Of a stretch of DNA of 64,000 nucleotides, positions 1 through 11,352 are shown one piece after another; the stretch's first letter is position 1, and each line of letters opens with the position of its first letter. A program made the translations under genes and the position numbers. Below the pieces are notes generated by a model. It saw only the letters and a list, made by a program, of their open reading frames with translations, was not told where the DNA came from and ran no database searches. The stretch is from Lentinus brumalis (Eukaryota; Basidiomycota; Agaricomycetes; Polyporales; Polyporaceae): assembly GCA_001792895.1 (NCBI GenBank), contig MARA01000003.1:2666001-2730000 (forward strand), given 5' to 3'.

Positions 1-178
1 ACGGATTTCAACTGTTTATAGGCTCTTCTTGCCTCCTCTTGGACGGATCAGTACTTTGCCTGTCGACTTGCAGATCGAGTCGGACTGGAGCCGTCATGAT
101 GATAATTTTGGCCTGCTCGCCCTCTTTATTAGAGTCTGCGATCTGCGTCCACAGTTACACTGAACCCCACTCACCACC

Positions 179-1944
179 ATGTCTGGTGACGACGACTTCT
201 GGCAGTACGTGCCCGGTGTCCTGCTCGCCGCTCTTCATGTGTGGAGCTGACAGTACTGTTGCTTTGGCAGGTATGTCTTCCAGGACCCCGAGTTCGTCGG
301 CTCATTCGTGACGTATAAGTTTAACGTCTCTCTCGTCGCTGCCGCGTGTAAGTCGCCTTCTACATGCTCCCGAGCCCTAATATACTGATGTCAACGTTTC
401 CGCGTGTCTGCAGGCCTGTTATACTACGACTACTTCCTTACTTTCGCAGACGAGGTCAGGGTTGTCTGGAAGGCCCCCTGGAGCTTGGCTACGGTCCTCT
501 TCCTGCTCATACGCTACGGGTTCATTGTGGACGTCACCCTCGTGCTCCTCTACAACGTGCGCATCTCGTCGACTTCCGGCCCAGACGTTACACCAGAAAG
601 GTGTGTCCTGTGTGTCGAGTTCGCATCAGCGGCGTGCCACTGGATTGACTAAAAGGTTAACTTGGAACTTGCAGTTGTCGCGCTATGTACATGGCTGCGA
701 CGTCTCTGCAGCTCGTGAACTTCTCGATGGTCTCCCGTATGTTCCCTTCGACTTTCACTGCACCCCAATCTGTTGGCTGAAACAATTTCAGTGTTCGTTG
801 CGGTCCGCATCATGTCACTGTGGTCGCGTAACTTCTACCTTGGCACCTTCCTGTTTCTCCTGGGAGTAGCGAATCCGTCGTCTTTGACGCAGGTGAGTCC
901 CAGCTAACCACAATACTCTTCGTGCGGTGTTGAGTGTTGCAGTCGCTGGGATTTGGGTTTTCGTGGATCACGGCCCCGTGGCCGATGCCGGCGTGCGTCG
1001 GCTCCGTTGCAGAGACCAACGCCCTGTGGGAGCTCATGTGAGTGTTACACGATCCATGGCGCTCGGCGTATCTTCTTACTCATGCGCTTTCGACAGTAAC
1101 TTAGACCGTGAGTCTTTCGCCCGTCCCCGGATGAAGTCAGGAAAGTCACCTAGAAGCAGTCCCAATAGCATCGTCTGCGATCAGCATCGGGTACGAAGTG
1201 CTCTGTCTCGCGCTGACCGTGGCCAAGACTGTCGGCAACTACCGCGAGCAGCGGAAGATAGGGATGCGGACGCCCTTGTCAGAGCTCCTTCTGCGCGACG
1301 GTGAGTGGATGTGACCTCGTGGCATGGTTGCCGCCGCTCATGCAGAATGCGACTGTAGGGTCCATGTACTTCTTGTAAGAGATAGCACCGCTAGTGAAAG
1401 CGGACGAGCTGACGGCGTACCTCAGTGTCATGTTCGCTTTAGCCCTCTTCGACATTGTGGCTGCGACGGTAAGTGCTTTGCTCCGAATGTTAACGCACGG
1501 TGCGGATCGCGCCTCATGGTGAATTGCAATGCGGCACCAGGTCCCGGCCAGCAATCTCCCGAACGATATCAACTCTACCCTCTCCCGAGTGTGCGTCGTT
1601 TTCTCCGGCAGCATGATCAATCGTTGACCGTCATGCGCAGTCTGACGCCTATCCTGACTACGCGTTTCATCTCGCACCTCCGCACCATGGACGACCCGGA
1701 CGGGACGCGGGATGAGAAGCTGGTGTCGATGGTGAACTTCGCCACCTCACAGCTCCCGCCTGCCCGGGGCCGCTTCGTTGGTTCGCTGGGTGGCGACCTC
1801 GACTTTGGCCTCAACGGCTTCGAGACCGATGATGGAGCGCCAAGTGCGCAAGCACACCATAATACTCGCGCCGACGGATCAGACGACTCGACGGCGATTC
1901 TGGAAGAGTCCCGGCATCGTACTTCTCGGACTGGGAGCACCTAA
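179..1944 (+). CDS. DUF6533-family multi-pass membrane protein
   Basis: Multi-exon gene for a polytopic membrane protein of the DUF6533 family, which is expanded in Agaricomycetes and has no established biochemical role. The ATG at 179 opens MSGDDDFWQYVPGVLLAAL. A GT-AG intron (about 238-270) and a second (about 348-413) lead to the family hallmark: a YYDYFLTFADEV segment followed by WSLATVLFLLIRYG (exon about 414-600). Later exons add further hydrophobic segments (near 675-737 and 792-890). The last exon carries RFISHLRTMDD and a hydrophilic, Ser/Asp-rich cytoplasmic-type tail that stops at 1942-1944. Six to seven membrane spans would fit the family. Individual splice sites in 890-1620 were not all resolved, so the product is approximate there. 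Family assignment is firm; function is unknown. Confidence 0.8.
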
Positions 1945-2561
1945 CGCCTAGAGCTTAACCACTGTAAGAGTAACCATAGATGTGTTGAAACGCACTCGTC
2001 ACTTGAGCGTTCGGAGAGCTTTGTCCGAAGCGGCTCCTCTTCAACCGCGCAGGCAGGACATACCACAGCAAATATGACTGCACATTCGAGACTGTTGCGC
2101 ACATTCGTATACGTGCTGTGGGTACTTACAAGTGTACAGCCCTTAATGCGGACGAGTGAGACCTATCCCCCGCAGGCCTCTATGTAGGCTGAATCTGCAC
2201 GATTTGCATCACTGTGCGCACCCCGTTCGACTTGAATAGGGACTGGATTCACCTTGCTGTAATTCTCGGAGAGGAACGGCGTACACCAGCGATAAGGCTT
2301 GCACTTTCTAGGATGTGCAGAGTTCTGTGGTATAGAACGTTGATAGCACTTAGAAGTTGAGTGCAGTAACTATTAATGTAGCTAATGACAAGACAAGTGA
2401 CGTCAGTGCTGAGACATAATCTGAGTGAATCGGAATTTCGACTTTGGGTTGACGCGCCAGAGAGTACCCCATCTCCGCCGGTCGGGGCTTGTATCGGAGC
2501 CACATTCCCTCGCATTCCGATTGAGGTGTTACCGCCTAAGTTGGCTCTGTTAGTTACTATA
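1945..2561. other. intergenic, no gene seen
   Basis: About 600 bp between the DUF6533 gene and the oxysterol-binding-protein gene. It should hold the terminator of the first and the promoter of the second. I see no coding-like stretch, RNA gene or repeat. Confidence 0.6.
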
Positions 2562-2587
2562 CCTCCTCCTCCTCCTCCTCCTCCTCC
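2562..2587 (+). repeat. CTC trinucleotide microsatellite
   Basis: Nearly perfect run of about eight to nine CTC units, about 115 bp upstream of the proposed start codon of the Osh1-like gene. It is a pyrimidine-rich tract of the kind common in fungal promoters and 5' UTRs. A regulatory role is only inferred. Confidence 0.85.
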
Positions 2588-2703
2588 TGCTGCCGCCTTG
2601 TCTCTGCCTCTTATCACTTGCACGACTTCGCATTTATCTTTGCCGATTATCCTCGACAACTTTGATTGATTGCGCCTGGAGCCCGACGCCGACGTCCACG
2701 ACG

Positions 2704-5700
2704 ATGGCCCCAGACACTATATCCTCCCCGTCCGTACTTGGTAGTCCCCGAAGTGAGTTCTCCCTCCCTTTGTATAGCGAGAAAAGAGTATTCTTCGATA
2801 CCCTCAGTGAGGTGGGCGGGCGGGGTGGTGGACGAGGGGTCGGAGCGAGAAGGTTCGGCCTAGCCTGGGAGGATGCTGCGAGTACTCCGGCCAACGCTTC
2901 GTATCTGCGTCCAGGACACTCTCTATCCGCTTTCGTGTGCGCGCAACCCAGCCCGGACGCGTCGAGGACAGTGAGGTCCAGCCCGAGATATATACCGCGC
3001 ATCCTTGACCTCGCAATCATCCGCCTGTGGCGATTCCACTGGCACAACCTTCAGCGAAAGATACGTTCATGCGTTCGCGGATGGCGACCTCCGGTCACGC
3101 GAGGCGGCCGCATGAAGCACAGCGGAGGAGAGCGCGTGCATTGGTTCGCACTGCATGCTTGCGCCATTGGGGGAATAGGGCTCTTTCCCATCGCGCCGCA
3201 CTGCGCTTTACCCCAGTGTAACGCTGCGAGACCCGCCGTGCACGAAAATGGCCGACAGTGGACACTGTGTCGTGCGGAGTCCTGCACATAATAAGCTCAG
3301 TGCCCTGCTTCCCACTGGTGGTTCTGCTCTTCTGCCGCCATGCGAATATCGCAGAAGTTCGGTTCAATGGGGATTCTCTGCTCCAGACGTGTATCGTGTA
3401 TCAGCGACCTTTCCACTCATCTGCCTTGGATTCGCCGGTGGGTGGCGGTCGCACGAATTTCATAGGAGATAGCGCGTGTCATCTGGCACTGCCCAGGTTT
3501 GCGCCAGTTGAGATGGGGTTCTGCCCCACCACGTCGCACTGCGTCCTACCCCAGTGCATCACGCTACGAGATCTGCTGTGGCCGAAAAGCGCCGACAGTG
3601 GATAGATGCTGCCGTGGGGATCCTCGCAGTCTGATAATCTCGGTGACCTGCTTTCGACCGGTGGCTCTGCTGTTTGCGTTTTGCCGCCATCCAAATACTG
3701 GCTTTTGTCTCCTTCTGAGAGGTTATGTGGTATGTCGACGGGAGTAGAATGTATACTGACACGTGTCCTGTAGATGGTACAGGCTTGGATTCATTGTATC
3801 AAGTCCGACTGCTCTCCGCCCTCCGTAGTGGTGCGTACACAGCGACACTTGGTATTCCACGGTTTGCTCAGATTCTGCAGGCGACCCGGCGCGGATTCAC
3901 CCATTCTTGACGGATTTCTCGAAGGACCGACGGAATTCAGCCGAGAACGACATCGACTTGGGTGCCGCGGCCCTCCATCTTGCGATACGATGCGCTTCAT
4001 GTGAGCTTATTCCGTCTATCGTGCACTGAGAACGACCCTCTGACAAGTCCCCAGGCGAAACTATCTCGCTTCTCCTGTCGCACAGGTCGATCTCGCCGAA
4101 TGCTATCTATCCACCTGGCTCCGGCACCACCGCCCTTCATCTAGCAGCTTCCTTGTCAAGGACAGATGTTGTCAACCTGCTCCTTGAGCAAGACGGCATT
4201 GATGATAGTCTGCGAGACAGCCAGGGTCGGACAGTGCTAGATGTTGCGAGGGGCAAGGACACGATTCGCGCTATACGAGGTCAGTATAATTCACCCTATC
4301 GATCGCGTTTGCCTTATACCTAATCCACAATCATTTCGTAGATTCAAGGGCACTGCTGACAGCATCTTACCGTTCACTTCTCCGCTCCTACATCCTTTCC
4401 CCGCACAACGATCCCCCTCCAGAGGCACTTGTAAAACTTCTGGACTCCCCGCGCGTCCGCCTCGTCGACTTATCCTACCTCGACGACGCGAGCGGTCGTA
4501 CTCTCCTTCATGAGGCCGCGCGACGCAAGGACCTGCGTTTAGTGGAGAAGGCTATTCGTGCTGGCGCCGATGTGTTCGTGCGCGATAGGAAGGGTCGGCC
4601 CGTATACGAGAGCGCACCAAAGGATGACAAAGTGCGGGCGTTCTTGCGACAGTGTAGGTGCTACCGACACCAACTACCAGATCCTCTACTGAACTCTTCC
4701 AGTTACGAACCAGGACAATTCGCTCATCCAGGAGCCTTCGTCCGAGCCGCCTGAACTCAGAGGATACCTCAACAAATATACCAATGTTGCGAAGGGATAC
4801 AATACCCGCTGGTTTGTGCTGCACCAGGGAGTGCTTTCATGTACGCCCGCATTCCCAAGAAATCATATGCCGCGTCCTCACATGCCAGTTCGCAGATTAC
4901 CGCCACCAGGATGATGAGAACTTGGCTTGCCGAGGGTCGATTGCCATGCGGACCGCGGTTCTCTCGGTGCCCACCGGCACTTCCGGTCTGCGCTTTGAAG
5001 TCCATTCGACGCCATCACGAGGCCACTCGTCTGTGCAGAAGTGGTATCTCAAGGCAAACCACCCCGTTGAGGCCTCGCGGTGGATCACCGCGCTGCAGAA
5101 GAGTATGGAGATCGCCAGGCGCGAGAGCGAGCAGCAAGACCGGAGAAGCGGGGAGAGCTCAGCGCCAAGCCTCAAGCCGTCGTTGTCCATCTCTGGAAGC
5201 TCGTATAACACACACAGGCGGAAGGACAGGGCGACCGGTGCTCTTGTCTCCACGGCTAGCTCAGCTGGTGATGCGGAGTCTGGTGGCGAGACCAACGACC
5301 GCCACGATGGGTACGATCTGTTCGAGGGCCCGGAGCACGAGGCCGAGACCGTGGCAGAGGACTCGACGTCAGAGGCAGGTTCGACCAACCAGGTTCCTCA
5401 CGCGAATGCGTTCGAGTTGCAGGGCAATGCACTCATGGCCCAGGTCGACCTCGCGGCGCAGTTGCTTTCGGGTCTTCCTGCTCAAGTTCCTGGCTCTCCT
5501 CGTGCCGTAGAGCTCAGCAAGGCGCTCACGGACACATTCCAATCTGTGTCCGGGATGCTGTCCGAGTATGTATCCATGGTGAAGGAGAGGGAGGAGTGGT
5601 ACAAGTCCAAGCTTGAGCGTGAACGCGAACGTCAGAACATCTGGGAGGAGAGCCTCCAGGCCGTCGTGCGCGAGGGCGATATGCTCGAGAAGGAGCTTCG

Positions 5701-7634
5701 CAGCAGGTTCCGGAGGAGGAGTCGCACAGCTAGTGTCGGTCAGGACGGCACCATTCGTAGGCGTCCGGCGGCGCTTGTGTCATCCCCGACATCGGAGGAG
5801 GCCACGACGCCAGTTGCTGCCTACCCTACTCCTGTGCTCCAGCCCGAGTTGTCGTCTCCCCCACCAGGGGAGAATGTGCCGACACCTACAGGGACGATTG
5901 CTGAACGCAGGGCTGACAGGCAATCGTCGGTGGGTTCAGGTCCCCGTTTCTCTCTCATCATGAGTCAGAGCATGCCCGCCGCGTCCGCGTTGGATGACGA
6001 GATGGGAGACACGGACGAGGAGGACGAGTTCTTTGATGCGATCGAGTCGAACACGCTGCCGAACCTCGTCATCACGCAGTCGCTCATCCAGCCGTCCCCG
6101 GCGCAGCAGTTCCTCAGTCGCGAGGTTTACGCGGCATATCTGAAACTGCGCGATCGCCTCTCGATCACGTCGGACGACCGGCCACCCATGAGTCTGTGGG
6201 CTGTGCTGAAGAACAGCATCGGCAAGGACCTGACGAAGATCTCGTTTCCGGTGTTCTTCAACGAGCCGACGAGCATGCTGCAGCGGATGGCGGAGGATAT
6301 GGAGTTCTCGGAGTGCTGTGAGTTTACTATACCTTCGTGTCAGGGCTGACGCTGACGGGCCTGTGTGCAGTGGACGCGGCGTGCGCTGAGAATGATCCTC
6401 ATCGGCGCATCGCGTTCGTCGCTGCGTTCGCGATGTCGAACTACTCGTCGACGATCGGGCGTATCGCCAAGCCGTTCAATCCCATGCTCGTACGTCCCTT
6501 CTCATGACCCGCTTTCCGCTAGCTCACCGTGTACGCAGAGCGAGACGTTCGAGTACGTCCGGCACGACAAGCAGTACCGGTACGTCTCGGAGCAGGTCAG
6601 CCACCACCCGCCCATCTCCGCATGCTGGGCGGAGTCGCCGATGTGGCGGTACTACGGCGAGGTCGACGCGCAGAACAAGTTCATGGGCAAGTCGTTCGAG
6701 ATCCGGCCGACGGGCGTTGCGCACGCGGAGCTGCTCCTGCCCGAGGAGCGTGCGCCGGACTACCCGAAGGCGAAGGGTGTGCGCGCGGAGGGCCGCGTCG
6801 TCGAGCACTACAGCTGGAAGAAGGTGACGACGAACATCTCTGGGTTCATCCTGGGCTCGCCGACCATTGACCACTACGGGGACATGATCGTGAGTTGCGT
6901 GTATCATTCTCCTAAGGGCCGGTGCTGACGCGGGACAGATCACGAACCACCGCACGGGCGACAAGTGCGTTCTGACGTTCAAGCCTCGCGGCTGGCGCGG
7001 GAAAGACGCCTATGAGATCTCGGGGTACGTCCAGGACAAGGAAGGGAACATCACGTACGAGATCGCCGGCCGGTGGAACAGCCAGCTGGTCGCGCGGCAG
7101 GTCGGGACTGGGGTTGGGCAGCTGCACCCGGACGTCGCGATAAGCGGGCCGAACTCGCCGACGACGAACGAGTACATCCTGCTGTGGCGCAACTCGGTGA
7201 AGCCGCCCGCGCCGTTCAATCTGACGCCGTTCGCGATCACGCTGAACGACTGCCCGGAGGACACGCTGAAGCCGTACGTGTGCCCGACGGACTGCCGGAT
7301 GCGGCCGGACCAGCGGGCGTTCGAGCTGGGCAAGTACGAGCGGGCGAACGACCTGAAGCAGAAGCAGGAGGAGTTCCAGCGGCAGGTGCGGCGCGCGAGG
7401 GAGGAGGGGAAGGCGGTGCCGCACCGGCCGCGGTGGTTTGCGGCGACGACGGAGGCGGACACGGGGGAGCGGGTGTGGATGCCGGCGATGGTGGACGAGC
7501 AGCTGGAGTACTGGGTGGAGCGGGAGAAGGTGTGGAAGAAGAAGCACGACGAGGGGAGGGGGAGTGGAAGGACGTCGACCGGATTTTCATCGACGACGAG
7601 CCGTGAGTTACGGGGATGGGCACTTGGGCATTGA
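2704..7634 (+). CDS. Osh1/Osh2-type oxysterol-binding protein (ankyrin-PH-FFAT-ORD)
   Basis: Long-form oxysterol-binding-protein homologue, expected to exchange sterol and phosphoinositide at ER contact sites. Exon 1 (2704-2752) is short and its phase matches an exon at 3774-3830. Exons 3881-4000, 4054-4279 and 4342 onward give the ankyrin repeats ([33 protein letters not shown]). A PH domain follows at about 4755-5105 (LRGYLNKY ... [11 protein letters not shown]), then a Ser-rich linker with a coiled coil. A textbook acidic FFAT motif, EFFDAIE preceded by DTDEED, lies at 6026-6046 and is the docking site for VAP proteins. The ORD domain carries the family signature [11 protein letters not shown] (6590-6622). 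Introns interrupt the ORD near 6317, 6490 and 6892. The literal frame stops at 7632-7634, but the conserved-looking end [15 protein letters not shown] is in the +1 frame and stops at 7606, so the C-terminus is probably frameshifted. Exon 1 and its 1.02-kb intron are inferred. Confidence 0.88.
3105..3395. repeat. diverged tandem duplication, copy A (inside intron 1)
   Basis: First copy of an imperfect direct repeat lying within the proposed first intron of the Osh1-like gene. Shared blocks with copy B include AGGAGA(TA)GCGCGTG, GCACTGC, the CCCCAGTG block (3211 versus 3549, offset 338), GCCGACAGTGGA and GGTGGTTCTGCT/GGTGGCTCTGCT. Edges are approximate because similarity fades gradually. Confidence 0.7.
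3453..3735. repeat. diverged tandem duplication, copy B (inside intron 1)
   Basis: Second copy of the roughly 340-bp repeat. The two copies keep block order and spacing with many substitutions and few indels, so the duplication is old. Neither copy has a long open frame in common, so it appears non-coding. Confidence 0.7.
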
Positions 7635-8046
7635 GTTATTTCATCGCTATTCGCATCGAGTGTTGTACAACATGTTCTGGACGATTCCTGGGTTACACAG
7701 TGGGTTAGAGTACAAGGTTCCCTGATAATGACAACTTGTATCACGCTTCCGCAACAACAGCCGCAACAACAGACAGCCTGTCGCTACTGTAGCGAGTCTG
7801 AGGAGGTCCATACGCCGCAAGGACAACGACATCGCAGTAAGTTGTACTTATATTGCTTTGTGTACACGCTTCAGAAATTCACTCATTCGGCGAAAGCTTG
7901 CTCAGAATCGCGAGCAAGTACTATGTATCGTAATAAGTGATCCCCGTCGGCTACTCAGAATTCTCACCATAACTCTCCCGTTGAAGTTCATGAAGTCAAC
8001 GAGTCCACGCGTTCTGTGGTGATATCATGACGACTCGTGCCGAAAT
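7635..8046. other. intergenic, no gene seen
   Basis: Spacer between the Osh1-like gene and the tRNA. A short CAACAACAGCCGCAACAACAG stretch near 7750 is low complexity. No coding or RNA feature was recognised. Confidence 0.55.
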
Positions 8047-8133
8047 ACACTGATGGTGAAACGGTATCATGCTTGCCTTCCATGCGCACAGGCTATCTAG
8101 CAAGCGGCGTGGGTTCGACTCCCGCTCAGTGTA
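8047..8133 (+). tRNA. tRNA-Gly (anticodon UCC) with a 16-nt intron
   Basis: Complete cloverleaf. The acceptor stem is ACACTGA/TCAGTGT (7 bp, perfect). The D stem is GTGA/TCAT around AACGGTA. The anticodon stem CTTGC/GCAAG is 5 bp and perfect, with a CTTCCA...A loop that places anticodon TCC at 8079-8081. The T arm is GTGGG-TTCGACT-CCCGC. A 16-nt intron (8083-8098) sits one base 3' of the anticodon, the canonical eukaryotic position, so the mature tRNA is 71 nt including the discriminator A. It decodes GGA (and GGG by wobble). The D and T arms supply the A and B boxes of an internal RNA polymerase III promoter. Confidence 0.93.
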
Positions 8134-8398
8134 TATCGTGAATTCTTTTACCATACTTTTCATTATGGCAGCAAGCACAAGCTCGGTACATACAATGCAT
8201 TCATGTGTACTCTAGAGTACACCACAATCCGGCGAATACTAATCATACACTTGTCCAACAGCAAAGTTCCAAAGTTCATGTTCAGACAAGAGTCTCTGCA
8301 ACAGGTTCCACAGCACGATGCTCTCAGCTGTGCTGGACCCTACATACGTTGCATTGTTCCGTCAGTACAAATGGCCCGGACAAGGAGGGAAGTGTGAC

Positions 8399-9159
8399 TT
8401 ACTGCACATACCACCGTTGGTCAGTAGCCACGCATAGTCCTCCGCTCGAGCCGTTCGCAGCGGAGCAATCTGACGCCAGCCAGTTCACGAGCTTCGACTG
8501 TCGCGCACCTGCGTCAGCCATGCTGTCTCGGTCGACAAAGAAGGGGACTTACCCATTCAGTGCGGCAGTACGTGAGGGTGTTGAAGTCCTGGTTCAGGAA
8601 GTAGGTGAGGCAGGTGTTGTACTGCATCGTGACTTTGTTCGTGGAAGTCTGCGGAGCGTGGTGTGCGTCAGACGTACGAGTTGGGGTCACGGGTGCAACG
8701 TGCACGTACATTGAATGCATTCACGTTGAAGAGCACGCCGGTGTTCTGACTTTCGTACAGAAGAGCATCAGCGATGACGGTACAGTCGGAAGTGGTAGGT
8801 CCGCCGGCGGGCGTCCAGCAGAAGGTGTTACCTGGATAAGTAAAGAGGATTGGGTGCGGGGTCAGCGGCGATCATCGATCTGAACAAGTAGAAGACGTAG
8901 TATAGCACTTACAGGGAGCACCGCAGACGTTGCTGCTCTGTCGCTTCGTAAGCGAAGTCACCAGGCTGCCGTGGGCGTCCCGGAGCAGCTCGTCGTCGCA
9001 GTGCGAGACTTGGAGTTTGACGTTCTTGTCCTGCCCGATGTAGGTCGTGTACGCGACCTCTTCATGGGAGCACTTAGTCCCCCGGACAGTTGGGAGCGAG
9101 GCGGCGGCGACGGCACCGAGGAGCGTCGCAACGACGGTGAGCAGGGAGAAGGCACGCAT
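8399..9159 (-). CDS. small secreted Cys-rich protein, glycan-binding Y3-like
   Basis: Four-exon gene on the minus strand: exons about 9159-8913, 8831-8710, 8648-8553 and 8497-8399, all with GT-AG borders and consistent phases. The start at 9159 gives a signal peptide (MRAFSLLTVVATLLGAVAAA). After the signal comes a Cys-containing segment and a possible KR processing site just before SSNVCGAPC. The mature part carries NTFCWTPAGGPTTSDC and DCTVIADALLYESQN, which I recognise as the pattern of Y3-like glycan-binding proteins described from Coprinus. It ends SSGGLCVATDQRWYVQ and stops at 8399-8401. The product is extracellular and likely disulfide-rich. Glycan binding is inferred from the family only. 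An upstream in-frame ATG at 9246 would bury the signal peptide and is not preferred. Confidence 0.82.
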
Positions 9160-11352
9160 GTTGTTCGAAAGTTTGGGAGTAGAGGGATGGTCAAGTTGAC
9201 TGATAGGTCCAGACAGCGGCAGCTCATGTCCTTTTATGCGTCGCATGGCGGTGGGGCGAAGAACCTCGGGGTGATCATGTGGTCTTCAATGGACTATCTC
9301 AGCAGTGTCCAGTGGAGTCCAGCACGCTGCGTTCCATTCAGTCTCGGACGGCGCAAGTGATCCGCACCGCGCGCACTCGCCCTCAGAAGTCGGCGAGAGT
9401 GCTCGATTCAGTAGGACCCATGTTTCCTTCGGAGGCGGTGCGGACGGGCAGTGATGGCCAGAGGAATCCAACGGCCAGGTGACCCTCGACCGCACCGGGC
9501 TTACACGCACCAATGAAAGGTCACAGTCGGAGGTGTCTTGAGAGGTCTTGAGGTCGTAGGATCCGAAGGCCGTGGGGGAAGAAAGGCGCGAAGGGACTCG
9601 CATAGTCCTCAAGCGTCCTCGTTCAACATACAATGACTGCAATTGGAAGATGACCGAGATGATACCGCGAGGAAGGGACACATGGCTGATTCATGTGGTC
9701 ATCGAGCGCGGTCTGCCAGACCAGCTTGGGTGGATTCTGCTGCAGATATACTCACACCTGTCCACTTCCATTTGAACGACTGGCTTCCTTATGTATGTCG
9801 TTTCATACCTCCCATGCCAACAGGCGAGACCCGACGACGATACCGGGCGTTCATTATGAGCTTGCTCACTGTCAGTGACCGGAAGAGGCCTTGAAGGTTG
9901 ACTCGGAAGGGCCGCCTGAACGGCTCAGCTCTTTGAACGTCAAGCTTCGTCCGGCGGAGCGGCCGCACTATCCTGGAAGATTATCAACACAATAAAAAGG
10001 AAGGTTGAAAGCGCACATCATGGTTCCCGACAAAAGTATGAACCCACGCAGGAAGATCGAGAGCAGGGAATAGCCTTCGTGCAGACTCCGTGTCCAGCTC
10101 GGACGCGTCGCCGCGCCCAGGGAAGCCCAGGACTTGTCTCGTATTTCGCCTACTGCGGTCCAGAACTCTTGTGCACACCCAGTTCAGAAGTTGTTCTCCG
10201 AGATGAAAGAGCAGGGCAAGAGCAGGGAGGCAACATACGGTAGACCTGTTCGAGTTAGAGCGCCTGTACTCCTTTCATCTCATCAACCACCATGTCTCAG
10301 CTCGGAATCGCAAATCGGAACGTCTTCAAGCTCAAGGCTTCGTAAATGCAAGTGGAACCTGAAGATGCGTTGGAATGGTTACGCTCAGAGGGAGGGGATG
10401 ATGTGCTGTTACGAACACGGCGAGTAGTGAAATAAGTGCGTGCTGTGTGCTTGATATCTGCCGCCGCTCTCTGTCTAACTTTGAACTACGACCCTAGCGA
10501 CTTATGTACAGTAGGTTGGAGAATCTATTAGGGACTTCGAGCCCCTCGTGCAAGAGTCCAAGAACTGAGTGTCAGTGCGGGTCATCGTAGCACGGCCGCT
10601 GACCAGTAACCCCGCAGGTACCCCTCACGGCCCTGATGAGTTTTTTTTCCTCCTCCTTGACCAACAGCCCGGCACGTTCTACTAGCAAGTCTTCGTTGCG
10701 ATTCCCCCTCTCGCCCGTCCGCTTTTAAACTTGGAAATCGGTAATACGCATCGCACCTCTACCGAACTGCACTCGCCCGGCAGTCTTTCCCTGATGAATG
10801 TGCTTCATCGGAGCGGCCTCAAGTCTCATGCCTCCGATCCAAGTTACGGGCATGAACCCGTGAGCTTCGGAGGACCGAGCAGAAGATTCCGCACTGTCCG
10901 CCCCCGAGGGTCATCGTGACGCTCGTCATGTCCAAGGACAGGCTTTGCCTGACTGAAGCAAGAACGTTCAAGCCTGCTATCACTCTACGACAGGAGGCTA
11001 TCCCGATGTATACGCCCCCCGCTACGCCGTTGTCGCCCATAGTTGTTCGACCAATCCAAACAGTCCCGGCGTCGGTGATCTTCCCCCGTGTCACAGCCAC
11101 GCGCGCGATCCGCCTCTCTCCCCCCGGCTTTGCAGTGCAGTTTCCCGGTGATGATGTCTTGCATGAAGGATTCTGCATCATGGACGACTCCATCGGAGGC
11201 CTACCGAGGTCCGAGCATCAGGCAACGCCCGTTGCTGCCTGCATAACTAGCTGGCTTGAAGGCCACGTCGGTGCGTTTCCTCCTTTCCTTCCCTCCCATC
11301 GTCCTCTTCCTTCTCCTCGCGGCTCTGCCCGCAAATCCCTTGCAACTTTCCT
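9160..11352. other. 2.2-kb intergenic region, no convincing gene
   Basis: This stretch separates the divergently transcribed Y3-like gene and the first GMC gene, so it should contain both promoters. Short open frames occur on both strands but lack recognisable motifs and consistent splice structure. A pyrimidine-rich tract just before 11353 fits a promoter or 5' UTR of the GMC gene. Confidence 0.5.

Noticed and set aside
6912..7547. Long minus-strand open frame (about 210 codons) within the ORD region of the Osh1-like gene
   Set aside because: Leu/Arg/Pro-rich shadow of a GC-rich coding exon, with no motif; the plus strand carries the clear OSBP domain.
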